This document shows positions 12,955 to 24,042 of a stretch of 64,000 bases of DNA, one piece after another. Both the position numbers and the translations under genes were made by a program. Origin of the DNA: Adineta ricciae (lineage: Eukaryota > Rotifera > Eurotatoria > Adinetida > Adinetidae); NCBI GenBank assembly GCA_905250025.1, contig CAJNOJ010000003.1:1157032-1221031 (forward strand), written 5' to 3'. A model generated the notes under the pieces. That model was not told the DNA's origin. It did not search any database and saw only the letters and a program-made list of their open reading frames with translations. The stretch's first letter is position 1. Every line of letters starts with the position of its first letter.

Positions 12955-13368
12955 ATGTCGGACACCGAGATGGACGAAGCCCCGCGCGGCTCGGATGAAG
13001 TCGACTTGAACAAGTCGTTACAAGAAGTTCTTAAATCAGCTGCACGCAACGACGGTCTTGCACGTGGTTTACGAGAATCAGTCAAAGCTTTAGATCGACG
13101 TGAAGCACATCTTTGTGTGTTAGCCTCAAATTGTGACGAAGCGAATTACGTTAAATTGATCGAAGCATTATGTGCTGAACATAACATCAATTTACTACGT
13201 GTGGATGACAACAAAAAGCTTGGTGAATGGGCTGGTTTATGCAAATTAGACAAGGACGGTAAAGCACGAAAAGTTGTTCGTTGCAGTTGCTGTGTTGTTC
13301 GCGACTTTGGTGATGAAACACAAGCTCATGATCAATTATTAGAATACATGAAGAAGAGCAAACAATAA
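12955..13368 (+). CDS. RPS12: 40S ribosomal protein eS12 (RPS12)
   Basis: Small-subunit ribosomal protein of the L7Ae/eL8 fold, on the beak of the 40S subunit. 137 residues in one exon, against 132 in human. The conserved core is obvious: [46 protein letters not shown], and the [14 protein letters not shown] motif. The N terminus is acidic and variable, as usual. The start at 12955 is the first methionine after an acceptor-like TTCTAG. The coding part has no intron, unusual for this window. A polyadenylation signal follows about 90 bp after the stop. Confidence 0.97.
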   Translation: MSDTEMDEAPRGSDEVDLNKSLQEVLKSAARNDGLARGLRESVKALDRREAHLCVLASNCDEANYVKLIEALCAEHNINLLRVDDNKKLGEWAGLCKLDKDGKARKVVRCSCCVVRDFGDETQAHDQLLEYMKKSKQ

Positions 13369-13735
13369 GCACGAAAGAACGACGTATGTCTACATAAGAT
13401 CAGATGCTTTTTGTTTTGAAGATTGGTTGTTTTTAACCAATAATTATTTTACATCAATAAAATAAAAAGAAGAAAAATAACTCAAAACGACATTCGAATA
13501 TTCTTTTTCTACTTGGCGGAAAGCACAGATATTAATTATCTGAACAGAACTTTTACTTAGGACTTGGTTTTATTCGTTGGCGTTGTTTTCTTTTCGTTTT
13601 AATCTTCACAGAAACATACCTGAAGTTTAAAGGAAACAAAAAAAAATGCAATCCACAACAAATAGCAAAAACAAAGTATAAAAAAGATGCACGAAACAAC
13701 ACTAATAACAATAACACTGTATCTACTGTTTTGTT
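13369..13735. other. Convergent 3' region, eS12 / porphobilinogen deaminase
   Basis: 367 bp between convergent stop codons. It contains overlapping AATAAA signals for eS12 and A-rich tracts. No coding potential is seen. Confidence 0.6.
13456..13466 (+). terminator. Polyadenylation signal of eS12
   Basis: Two overlapping AATAAA hexamers about 90 bp beyond the stop codon at 13368. Confidence 0.6.
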
Positions 13736-15132
13736 CTATGGCGTAGGGATAATGACAGAGCTTTGTTGAATCTCTTCTAGGATACTATCAGCACCTAATT
13801 GCATCAATTTAACAGCGAGATTTGTACCACACAATTCCGCATTTTCTAAGATTGTTTCATTTATATTAACTCCGCATACGTGAGCGTAATGACGAAGTAA
13901 AGATACTGTTTCAGTGCCTGTCGATGCTGCTGACGTTGTTGCTGTTGATGAAGTCGTTGATAGTGGTGGTGAAGGTGGTTGTTGAGCAGGTGGAGGAACA
14001 AGAACAGAATCAATATCCGATTCTGTACGTTTACGTTTCAAATTTCTTCGATCTGCTGCTTGCATTTCATCATCCGCTAAGAGAAGTTCGTCATCAGAAT
14101 GTGGCACGAAAAATGTTGGCACATGCTTCGTTGTTGTTATTGGAATAGTTAAATCCAAGTTTTCTACATGATCCTTTACAAAACGTGAACCATCAAGATT
14201 TAACAACATGCCATCCATCACCAGTTCTTTCTCGATATACGTCGTACGTACAGCATTGGGGATACTACAACCACCACCAACTAAAGAAAGCAAAAGTAGT
14301 CAGTATCTACAATAATTCAGCAGTCAACTTACTTCGTCGAAGAAATGCTCGTTCAGCAATGCAACGAATTACTGTTGGTTCATGATTCAATACTGATAAC
14401 ATTCGAATTGTGTCAATATCGTTATGTCGACATTCGATACCTAACGCGCCTTGCCCAATGGCGTAGAGCAATCGATCGGGTTCTATGATTTCACTAATTC
14501 TATCATTCCATTTCAATCGTTGTAAACCAGCTACAGCTGCAATCATTGCATCATATCCTAGTTCTCGGTTGTTTAGTTTCTCCCAACGTGTATTCATGTT
14601 TCCACGTATATTCTTATAGGTAAACTGAGGATAATTCAATTTCAATTGTGCTATACGACGTGTGGAACTCGTACCAATAACACTTCCATGTGGTAGTTCA
14701 CTTAATGATGTTTTCTTATGCCATGGAGCAATAACGACAGCGTCGCGAGGATCAGCACGTTCAAGTATAGCACCTATAACCATATTCGGTGGTAAAACAG
14801 TCGATGGAACATCTTTCAATGAATGAACAACAAAATCGATGTTGTTTCGATCAAGTTCAACTTCGAGTTCTTTAGTAAATAAACCCTTATCACCAATATT
14901 CGCAAGTGGATCTAGTAGATTTTTATCTCCGATGGTCTTGATTTTAATGACTTCATATTCAATATTTGGATAGAATTTGTGCAGTTGTTCAATAACACTA
15001 CAAGAAAACGAAATGTGAGAAAAACCTGACATCGAAAAATGTTCAATCAGCTTACCTTTCAGTTTGTACAAGTGCCAATTCACTCTGTCGAGTGCCAATC
15101 TTATACTTTGATCTCAATGGCACATACTGCAT
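13736..15132 (-). CDS. HMBS: Porphobilinogen deaminase (hydroxymethylbilane synthase)
   Basis: Polymerises four porphobilinogens into hydroxymethylbilane in haem synthesis. Three exons (15132-15056, 14997-14333, 14280-13736) give 428 residues, against 361 in the human ubiquitous form. Family signatures: IGTRQSELALVQTE, the HSLKDVP active-site Asp loop, GTSSTRRIAQL, NIRGNMNTR, and GGGCSIP, whose Cys attaches the dipyrromethane cofactor. The third domain keeps LDGSRFV and the C-terminal helix. Between them an insertion of roughly 75-80 residues (about 297-375) replaces the ~29-residue loop of vertebrate enzymes; it is acidic, then basic (LKRKR), then Pro/Ser/Thr-rich. The intron at 14281-14332 falls just before the cofactor-Cys loop. 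The enzyme call is secure; the insertion's role is unknown. Confidence 0.96.
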
Positions 15133-17335
15133 AATAACTAATCGATGTGAAAATTTATTTCTAGCAATTGAGATTCTCTATCTAAAAAAAGGTCCAATAT
15201 TCTTATTCGTACCAAATGACACTAATAAAAGCTATGCTTAACTATACTATCGTATTTATATATATATATGAAGACTATCAGAACAATAGAATAACAAAAC
15301 TATGGGGTTCAAATATATATCTCTGTCATACAGGAAAAAATGCATCGCGCATATCCAGGCATTTACACTCACATCGGGCATTTTTCGAAAGTAAAGAAAC
15401 AGTATCTTCTATCTTTCATGCAAGAGATTGACAGTACACTCTTTTTGTTTCTTTTACGATTAAATCACGTAGATATGTAATAAAAATTCTGTTTTGATGC
15501 ATTAGATGATGATAAAGAAGAACGTGAAGAAAACGAAAAGGAATTATCTGTCTCTACCCACGATTTCTATGTAAAAGAATATTGATGACATCATCACTGG
15601 AATCTTTTTGGCATGCTCCACTAAACAAAAGAAAAAGATAAAACGAAAGAAAAGAACATAGTCAAGTGAAGCGAAAAACACAAGACAGCTAATGGCAAGA
15701 TAAGCTTGTCTCTGGATATCGTAATTGAAAAATGTTAATAAACGAAATTTTCGTCATGCCGGCACGTTGTACAACTGCAGTTCGTTCTATTATCAATCGG
15801 TTTGGTTGATCTAGAAATGATGTCAGCATGGTATTCAGCCAACACATTCTTCATTCTCAAACTAATCTAGGTTACTTTTTACACCAATAAACAAATTAGT
15901 TCTAGTTTTAGTGATATAACATAGCGGCATCATATATAGAGTACTGCGAAGGATGCCGCCACATGCATAGAAATGAGAGTACTACATGATAATAAATGAA
16001 TTAGCCGCTAATTGCAGAATTTCTTTAATAATACCATATAGTGCGTAGAAATATTTGAGAGGATAACCCTGAAGTTAACGTTAGGTGTTTTCATAAAAAA
16101 TAAAGTTGGCTTCCGTTGAATCTTTTATCTTCCACTTAATCTTGTCTATTGGTAGCTGCAGGTGATTTTATCTGGATTATACCTTCGTTGAGCTTTCTGA
16201 ATTATCATGATTTTTACAAAGCTTATAACCAGTCAAGTATTTTATTGTTTCACAATGTCATCTTGACACTCTGGCGAGTCTCTTATCTGGGTATATCAAA
16301 ATCAAGCTCGTCGTACATTTAGACTTGTTCCATTTTCTAAAATTCGGGTGAACACAATTCGATACTATTGTCACGAGAAGAAAATTCGAAGACATGATTA
16401 GCATAATCATCAAGATCAAATAGTATCATGCCTATTGTGATGTTTCGCATTCATAGAGAAAAACGTATTTTGAAAAAAAAAACTTGAGATAGAAAAAATA
16501 CAATACATAAATAAGTTAACTTGTCATCGACTATTGTATGCTTTTATAACAAAATGTTAAGTTAGCTTTCAACTTACATCCGGTTTCCTAGCATGAACAT
16601 GTTCACACTCGCACGAGAGAGCAATTGAATCGTTTAAATAGACGAATCAGATTAACATTAGTTGCAGTAGAAAGTAGTGTATTCATCACACAGGAAGTCA
16701 ATAGAGAGTGAGCCTCAAGCTGTAACATGCACGACACATATACACATATATAGACATGTTTTCCTTGTATTTCCACTTCATTTGTGATAGTGCTGGTGTA
16801 TTATTGCACACACACGTTTGTCACGGAAACTAGCATAGGTTAACTTCCGAATGAAAACTTGTTGCATTTGATTTAAAAAGCCGCTCACTAGAAGAATTCA
16901 TGCACGAAAAGTAAGCAGATGTTATTCTTCTTCTCTTTCCTCACTCTTCACCATCCTAGAGGAATGGTGTTCGTCTTTCTCTCTTCTCTCTTAATGTTTC
17001 TCTTTCTTCCATCAGTGAAGAAAAAAAAACACATCGATGTATGAACATATCCAAGTAACGGATATTCGAATTACGCTTGATGTCATCACTTCCTCAATGC
17101 ATGTCGATTAGTCTCTCCATTTTCTTCTAAGTGGAATATATTCTTTTGCTTCTCATTAATCCCTATTGGGTGTTGAAAAAAACTTTCTCATTCTCATTGG
17201 CCTATTTTGAGAGAAAATAAGCAGCGAGCGAGAAAAAGAGAAGAGCTGAATATTTAGCTTGTTTTCCGGCACACGATTAGAGTTTTTTTAATTCTCAGTT
17301 TTTATGTGTTAATCAACATCGATTAATATATTCAA
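15133..17335. other. Intergenic region upstream of NK2 homeobox gene
   Basis: 2.2 kb between divergent starts. I see no supported gene: the 71-codon ORF at 15216-15431 lacks family features. The content is AT-rich, with purine and pyrimidine runs near 16930-17010. Given the developmental gene to the right, cis-regulatory sequence is a reasonable guess but not shown. Confidence 0.4.
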
Positions 17336-18403
17336 ATGAAGAATTTTTCTGTACAATATTTGCTCTCTCATACTGAAGAGAAAAAGGATGTTATACCATC
17401 CACAATAACAGCAGCGACAATAGCACCATCAGCATCGAATACAATCAATGTTAGCTCATCCGATGATATTGGTAAGATGAAACGAAGTTTGCTCTTCGAA
17501 ACCTAGACTAGACTTTCTTTGTTTGTAGAAGATGATAATCATTCACCTGTTTCTTCGTTGTTTTACGATTCATCAAATGAAGACGATGATGAACAACAAC
17601 AAGCATCAAACCAAAATCTTGTTGATAGTGGAACAACATCCGAAGATAGTCAAACATCGAAATATCTTCAACAAGAACGAAACAATATAACGCATCATCA
17701 CGAAACATCCAAACGACGTAAACGACGAGTTCTATTCACAAAACAACAAACATTTGAATTGGAACGACGTTTTCGACAACAACGGTATCTTTCCGGTACG
17801 AAAAAGAATCTCGTTTTTTTTTGTCATCACACTAAGAATGTTCTGTTCGTCTCTTAGCACCGGAACGCGAACATTTAGCAAGTGCAATCAATCTATCTGC
17901 AACCCAAGTCAAAATCTGGTTTCAAAATCGTAAGTGAATTCTTCGATGAAAGTAAAGGCCGCACAATCAATTGTTTTTCAGATCGCTATAAAATGAAACG
18001 TTCACGATTGGATAAAAGTAAGGGACCACTCTTTTCCTTTACTCTGCATAATCTATCTGGGCAAATTTTAGATTTAATTGATACGTCGATGTCTTCGCCT
18101 CGACGTGTAGCAGTTCCCGTACTTATTCGAAACGGTAGACCCTGTCATCAACAGCGTTTTCCTCTCCCATCATCATCTTCGACAGTCGTGCCAACTCAAC
18201 ACCTTCACGGTCAGCCGACAAACAGTAACAACTCATTAGTTGTAGCATCATCATCAAACCCGTCATGCAAGAATGATACTCCTCCTAATCTACTATTCAA
18301 TGACAGACAACATCTGAAATGTGACAATATTGATTTATTCCAACAGTTTCTTCTCTCGCAGTGGGCACTTTCGAAAAAACTATTTTTTCCAACGACAACT
18401 TAA
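17336..18403 (+). CDS. NK2-class homeobox transcription factor (Nkx2 family)
   Basis: Sequence-specific transcription factor of neural/endodermal patterning type. Four exons (17336-17471, 17529-17795, 17858-17929, 17982-18403) give 298 residues. An N-terminal FSVQYLLS resembles the TN repressor motif. The homeodomain spans about residues 107-166: basic [27 protein letters not shown], helix 3 KIWFQNHRYKMKR; the Tyr after HR (position 54) is the NK2-class hallmark. Downstream, [13 protein letters not shown] is the NK2-specific domain. Having all three elements places it in the Nkx2.1/2.2/2.4 group; I cannot separate vnd from scro without a tree. Two introns interrupt the homeodomain, one of them before the last helix (after QN). 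Ser/Gln-rich linkers flank it. Confidence 0.93.
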
Positions 18404-18871
18404 TGTTGATTACAAACTTGCAGAAGCAAAACAGTTTCGATCAAGATCGATGACGAAAAGATCTTGAAGAGTTTGAAATTTCTCTTTTTTCTTCTTCTTT
18501 CTTTCGTTTGTGTTTTATATGACTATTATTATTATTACTATTAATCAAAGGTAAAAATCTATTATTTCATCATTTAATAAAAGGAAAAAACCATTGCAAT
18601 GAACTTCCTTCAGCCTACGTAAGAAGTCATCGACGTTTTTCTCTTTGTAACACGTAACGTATCAAGTGAAAATGACCTGATTAGATAGTCTTCTGTTAAT
18701 TCCTGTCGTGTAGAAAAAGTAAGAGAACCATTCGACAGAAAATATTCGTGACAATGAACTGGAAATTTCTAGGATGCTTTTTATAGCGATAAAAACGGAA
18801 GAACAATGAATTCAACTACAAATATCGCTGAGAAATGCATGATGAACGTTGAACATAGACGCAACGGGTCT
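18404..18871. other. Convergent 3' region
   Basis: 468 bp between the homeobox stop and the end of the minus-strand coiled-coil gene. It includes a (TTA)n-like stretch near 18525-18545 and an AATAAA near 18576. No gene seen. Confidence 0.5.
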
Positions 18872-20080
18872 TTAGTTAGGCGATTTTTTCTTTTTACGCT
18901 GTTTCACTTTCAGTGGTCTTTCCTTTTGTGTCATTTCTTTCGTGTTAGACTTCGAAGACACGTCACCGATCGATAATACTCCTGATGCTTCATTGAGCAT
19001 TTTCGAGACTTGTTGGAAATTGTCATTTCTATTGAAATCTTTCGGTTCAATCAACTATAAAACAGTGCGATATTCAATCGAATGAGGATCTTGCACTGGA
19101 TGTTTACTTTAGACATAAATAATGCTTGTGTTTTGATTTGTATGATCGATTTATACATATCTTCCCAATTCTGATGTTGTAAAATGTCTTCGAGACACTT
19201 CAAATTCTCTATTGTATGCATTTGCTCGTTGTATTTATTTAACAAGACATTCATTTCTGACAGATATTCATTTCGATCCAATAATGAGCTTACGACGTTC
19301 TGGTAGGATTTTTCCAAAGAGTTGCTAAATGCGAAAGATTGATTCAAGTCGGCGAATTTCGATCTTCGAAAACAGTCACTAACCGTCGGTCATGAATATG
19401 TTGTAATCTATTCACTAATTCAACTGCGGGTCTATTGAACAAAGTTACTGGTTGGTTCTGAATATGGCCTTGCATAATAATCGGTTGTGATGACGATTCT
19501 GGATGATCAGATGCACTGTTATTCGAATTCAACATTGACAAATTCGAAAGTTGACACTGTTGGCATGGTTTCGTCAAATATTGTTCAAGACGTTGAATAC
19601 GGTCAAGTAAATTGTCGTATATGCAAGGGTCTAGGTTTTTCCAAAGAGAAAAGAATGAAATTTCATGAAGAATATTTCTTATTCAACTTGCTAGATGGTT
19701 GCCTATTGAAGTCATTTGTAGATATTGATGATACATACGAGCAACAATTTTCGTCAGCATCATCTTGGACAGGCGATGATCCTTGACGATATGAAGATCT
19801 TGTCAATGTATCAATCGATCGAGAAAACGAACGTACCTATCTGATTCTTTGTTGTCAATTGCAAATCAAGTTCCTTTATCATATGTTGTGCCTTCAGTGA
19901 ATCTACGGTAACAAATGCTGCTTGTTGAGGTTCATTAGAATTCTGTCGACGTAAGTTGCTGATAAACGATACGAGTTCTCTTTGTGTTCGATGATTTCGA
20001 TTCAATATTAAATCAAGATGAGATATTTGCCGTCTTAAATTGTGTATTGAATCAGATTTTATCGTTTGATACGAACACAT
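18872..20080 (-). CDS. Unknown coiled-coil protein with lysine-rich tail
   Basis: Five exons (20080-19837, 19798-19688, 19630-19384, 19324-19108, 19054-18872) join in phase to 333 residues. I do not recognise the family. Helical, heptad-like segments occur near the start (HNLRRQISHLDLIL), in the middle (LLDRIQRLEQYL) and from NSLEKSYQNVVSSLLDRN onward. Between them is a Ser/Asn/Gln-rich linker holding a CQQCQ pair. The last ~20 residues are strongly basic (KVKQRKKKKSPN), suggesting nucleic-acid or microtubule binding or nuclear import. It lies 133 bp downstream of another small minus-strand gene, with a CTATAG acceptor-like site between them. A cytoskeletal or centrosomal role would be a guess. 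Confidence 0.7.
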
Positions 20081-20213
20081 CGGTGAGTTGTATGACGTTA
20101 AAATTTCACTATAGTAATCAACACATATTGATCAGAAAGAGATACATAGAATGATAGCGCCAAAAATTCATTTTATTGAAAGAATTTAATTAGAAGAAAT
20201 GGCAAGTGTTCAG

Positions 20214-20606
20214 TTATCGAATACAAAAAAAGTGCGGCGGATATCTTGCTTCCATTCGACGGGCGGCTCGAGCAGTTAAACATAATAACGGTTGTTTAGG
20301 GTAATTTTGCTGGGGAATGAAAGCGGGAATGCGAATTGCTATTTGTTGCGATTGCTTTTTCGTATGATTTGTGTGCATAATCGCTAGCTGATCGTGTGTT
20401 TCCGCATGTTGCTGTTGGTCCTCTCCATCTTCATAGATAAAATCGGACTTCTTACAGAATGCAGGTGGTTGAAGGATCGGTAAAACTGTTGGCGCAACTC
20501 TTGGCCGTTGTCGGATGGGAAACCGAGCAACTGTGCGGTGTAGTGACAACGGTGGATGAAAATGAAATATTGGAGTACTTCGATGTACAGTACCAGTAAA
20601 AGGCAT
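20214..20606 (-). CDS. Small basic Pro/Arg-rich protein, unknown
   Basis: Single-exon frame of 130 residues from ATG 20606. Basic, rich in Pro, Arg, His and Gln, with an acidic stretch (YEDGEDQQQ) in the middle and a C-terminal RAARRMEARYPPHFF. No domain recognised and no membrane segment. Support comes from length, its position immediately upstream of the coiled-coil gene on the same strand, and a TGCTTAG acceptor-like site shortly before the ATG. It could be spurious. Confidence 0.4.
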   Translation of the reverse strand: MPFTGTVHRSTPIFHFHPPLSLHRTVARFPIRQRPRVAPTVLPILQPPAFCKKSDFIYEDGEDQQQHAETHDQLAIMHTNHTKKQSQQIAIRIPAFIPQQNYPKQPLLCLTARAARRMEARYPPHFFCIR

Positions 20607-23600
20607 TTCAATTCAAATGAAGTGATTCTAAGCAGACAGTTTGCGTTATATAGTACAACTTACCTTCCTTCGTCTCTATACGGTAGTTATATCATCATCA
20701 TATTGCCTGTAGAGAGAAAAGCTTGACAAGTTCAAAGGACATCATGCGTGACAATGTCATCAGCATATTACATAGCAAGAAAAAAGTCCAATGACATACA
20801 TTCACATCTAATTTATCCTAAAATAGATTAGGAGTAATTACAAGTATCAATCTTCCTTCCGCGAAGACTCTATCGAACAAGTTTAATAATGAGATCATTT
20901 TCTCTTGTTCAGTTATGAGACAAAAGCTTTGTGATGGATAAATTCATGTTGTGATTGACAATTATCAAAGTTTTGTGTAAACTCTTCTTGTTACTGTTAT
21001 CATAAATGTTATCGTGATTAAATCGTCACTTAAACATGCTATTCGTCCGTATCGAACTAACACGATCTCTGCTATTTGTTTATAACTCCTTGAAAAATCA
21101 ATGTACGACAATGACGTCACTCTTCTTTCTTTAGTAAGAAGAAAAAGAACCTGCACGAACATTCTTTCACGTTGATTAAATAAATCAAAACAGCCTTGAT
21201 ACGTATTTTTATCAATAAATCCGAGATATTTGCTTTCTTACATCTCTCGTATATATTGTGAAATGATCATCATTGAATATTTCATTCTTTTCCTTGATAA
21301 CAAGTGATTAAAAAGAAACGAATCGAGCGAATTCTCGAAGATATTTACTTATGATTAATGCATAAAGGGTGTCGAAGAAAAAGATGAACACGTACACGAA
21401 TAGATAACAATAATGATCGAATTGATATTACGACATTCGAATAGAGAAAATGTGCGTTAGTTTAGAAAAATTAAGTAACAATAAAAGAATAAATAGCATT
21501 TAAAGTTTGTTTATTTTACGTAATGTACTATTTAACCCTCGTTGACATTACTCGAGTAGAGAACAAAAAAAAAACGAAGACGTTTAATTAAAAATAAAAG
21601 CCTAGAACTTCTCTGTAATTAATATGCGATTTTATATGAATAACAAAAAATCTCTCGAACAAACATTCATTACTGATAGATCAAGAGCTCTTAAATTTCG
21701 AGTATGTTTATCCGACGGAGAAATCATTCGGCATATTTAGCTTGTTGTTCGCATGCGCTGATGTATACATTCGAGATGTGTGTAAATCAGGTAAAGGATT
21801 GATTAGATCTCTTGAATTATCGTTTTTTGGCACAAGTTGGAATTCATTTGGTTAAGAATGATATTAATGAGTTTCATATTGTGTCGAAATCGATAGATTC
21901 AAAACAACTTCTTGTAGGAAATCACATCGATTGATGAGAAAGTCACGTTCATTCGATTGAGATCTCGCGAATAGACGAAGAAAATGAATCGAGTGCAACT
22001 CTCACATCTTTCTTTAGAAGATTTTTCTAGCTGATGAGGAGATGTCTCAAGACATATATATGTCAAAAGGCAGTAGACCATTTTGTTTAACCAGATTAGC
22101 CATTGTCCAAGTATTATTTTCGTATAGCAAATATAGGAGCTTACATGTCTCTTATGAAAATTGAATGAGTTTGACTTTATTGAGAAGATGTAGAGGTGTA
22201 CATATGCCTGGTGGCCTATTGAGCTGCTTATACATTTCTCTATTGTTACATGTGTAAAAATTTGATCTTGTATAAATATCGTCGCTCAATCAATATAGAA
22301 TATCTCTAGTTGCGTCAGATTAAGAACCCTACGATTCAATTATTGAGAATATACAATGCAATCGCGTAGAAATAACAAGATGATAATAACGATTATGCAG
22401 ATTGGGACAACGAGAAAGGCATTTTAGAAAAAAGAAGAAGAAGAAGAAAATGAGGAGACCTATGGCGAACAATAGGATAGATGAGGTAAAAGGATAAAGT
22501 ATGCTCTAGTTAGGATTTAAACAAAATGAATTAATAGATAGGAGGAAAAAAAGCGAAGAAGAAAAAAGAGACGATGCAATTTGTTTTCAACTGATCAGTT
22601 CAACATTGGACATAAACACGGATATCTTCAAACAAGTTGAAATTCAATATCTGTAATCAAAAGAGAAACGAAACGACAGCGAGTTTTCTCTATTAATTCT
22701 TCTTTTTATCGTTGTTTTTTTCAAACAATGTGTGCAATCTATTGCCAATTATATCTTATTACAAGTAAGTTATCATCAACATTTTCTTTTGTCGCTTGTT
22801 TCAAATGCCCTTTTATGACATTGACACGTATTTAAGATATGTCATTGAAATATCGATCCGTATTTGAATTAAGATTGATCAGTATGGACCAGTCTTAGTA
22901 GGAAATTTTACCTTCTGTTGGTTTCTTTAATTAGTCGTAAGCTTCTCGATGTTGTTTTTCAACCATCGAAATTGAACAAATAATGAGAGATAATTTTTGT
23001 GTGAACAAGGTCACCTCTTTCAAGTACAGAGTTTTCGAGAAAAGTAATTCTTTCTATATATGTTTGATCGCGGCTCTCTGTCTTTATTTTTCTTGTTAAT
23101 GAATCGAATCAATACAAACTCATGTCAACCTGCACGTCAATGAGAACAAATGAAAGACAATTTAGGCATCGAGATGACTGATATACATTTCATGTCATAT
23201 GGTACACCTGTATGTCGAAGAACTACTAAGATTGAGCTCGTCAATATTGACATCATGAAGCGCAGATGACAGTGCTGAAGAAAATAAAGAAGATGAATTG
23301 AGAAATAGACATCTCGAGACTAGTGAACACGTCTTGTATCTTACATGATTGTTCGATAACAATGAGGAAGATGCAGAAAGAGCGGATGGCAAATGTCGGC
23401 TTAAGACGTTGACGCCGTGCTACTGACAAGACTATGATGCAATTGAAGATCATCGGGTGTGCGAAAACGCGAGAAAAGAAACAAACGAGCGAAATCTCGC
23501 TAGTCGTACGTAATTGTTCGGTGACGCGTCACGTACGCAATATAGGCAATGTTGAACACCTAGGAATTGTACGGAAGGTCAGTAACGAAAGACTTAAGCA

Positions 23601-24042
23601 AGAGCGAAATAAACAAACAGAAAAGAATCATAGCGAAGAAGACATTCTTCTTCATCTGTGTATGTGTCTCTCCAATTAATTTCTCTGTATTCGCTTTAAT
23701 CCTTCTTCTCTCATCGTGTCAAGAAGAATGCAGAGAAAGAGAGACAGATAGAGAAAGAGAGAAAGCTAACTAGTTGGTGGTGGTATTTGACAGTGAATTA
23801 GAAGAAGTGACTTTACCAATGGAATTTAGTCGCCTAAAGAAGTAGGCGGTAGAGATAAAGATAGAGAGAGAGAGAGCGCACGAGAAGAGAGAGAAGGTAC
23901 GCGACAGAGAAAAAAGAGATATAGAAGAGATACAAATTCGTGTAACATCCAACAATTTGTTAACTTTCGAAGTGAGCGACAGCTGGGTTCACTTTCACTC
24001 ACTTTGCTAAGCATATTCACTACACAGGTACATACTGTCTAG
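20607..24042. other. Long intergenic region upstream of the chitin-binding gene
   Basis: 3.4 kb with no gene I can support. ORFs of 60-81 codons (20965-21162, 21899-22081, 23195-24020) are in purine- or pyrimidine-rich sequence and overlap on both strands, typical of chance. Simple repeats include (GAA)n near 22435-22448 and (AG)n at 23863-23876. Confidence 0.4.
23863..23876. repeat. (AG)n microsatellite
   Basis: Short perfect AG run inside a broader purine-rich stretch of about 23830-23925. Confidence 0.6.

Noticed and set aside
15216-15431. 71-codon plus-strand ORF
   Set aside because: AT-rich with an IYIYE-type repeat from a TATATA stretch; no splice partners or family features.
19487-19786. 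99-codon plus-strand ORF
   Set aside because: Antisense shadow of two phase-perfect exons of the minus-strand coiled-coil gene.
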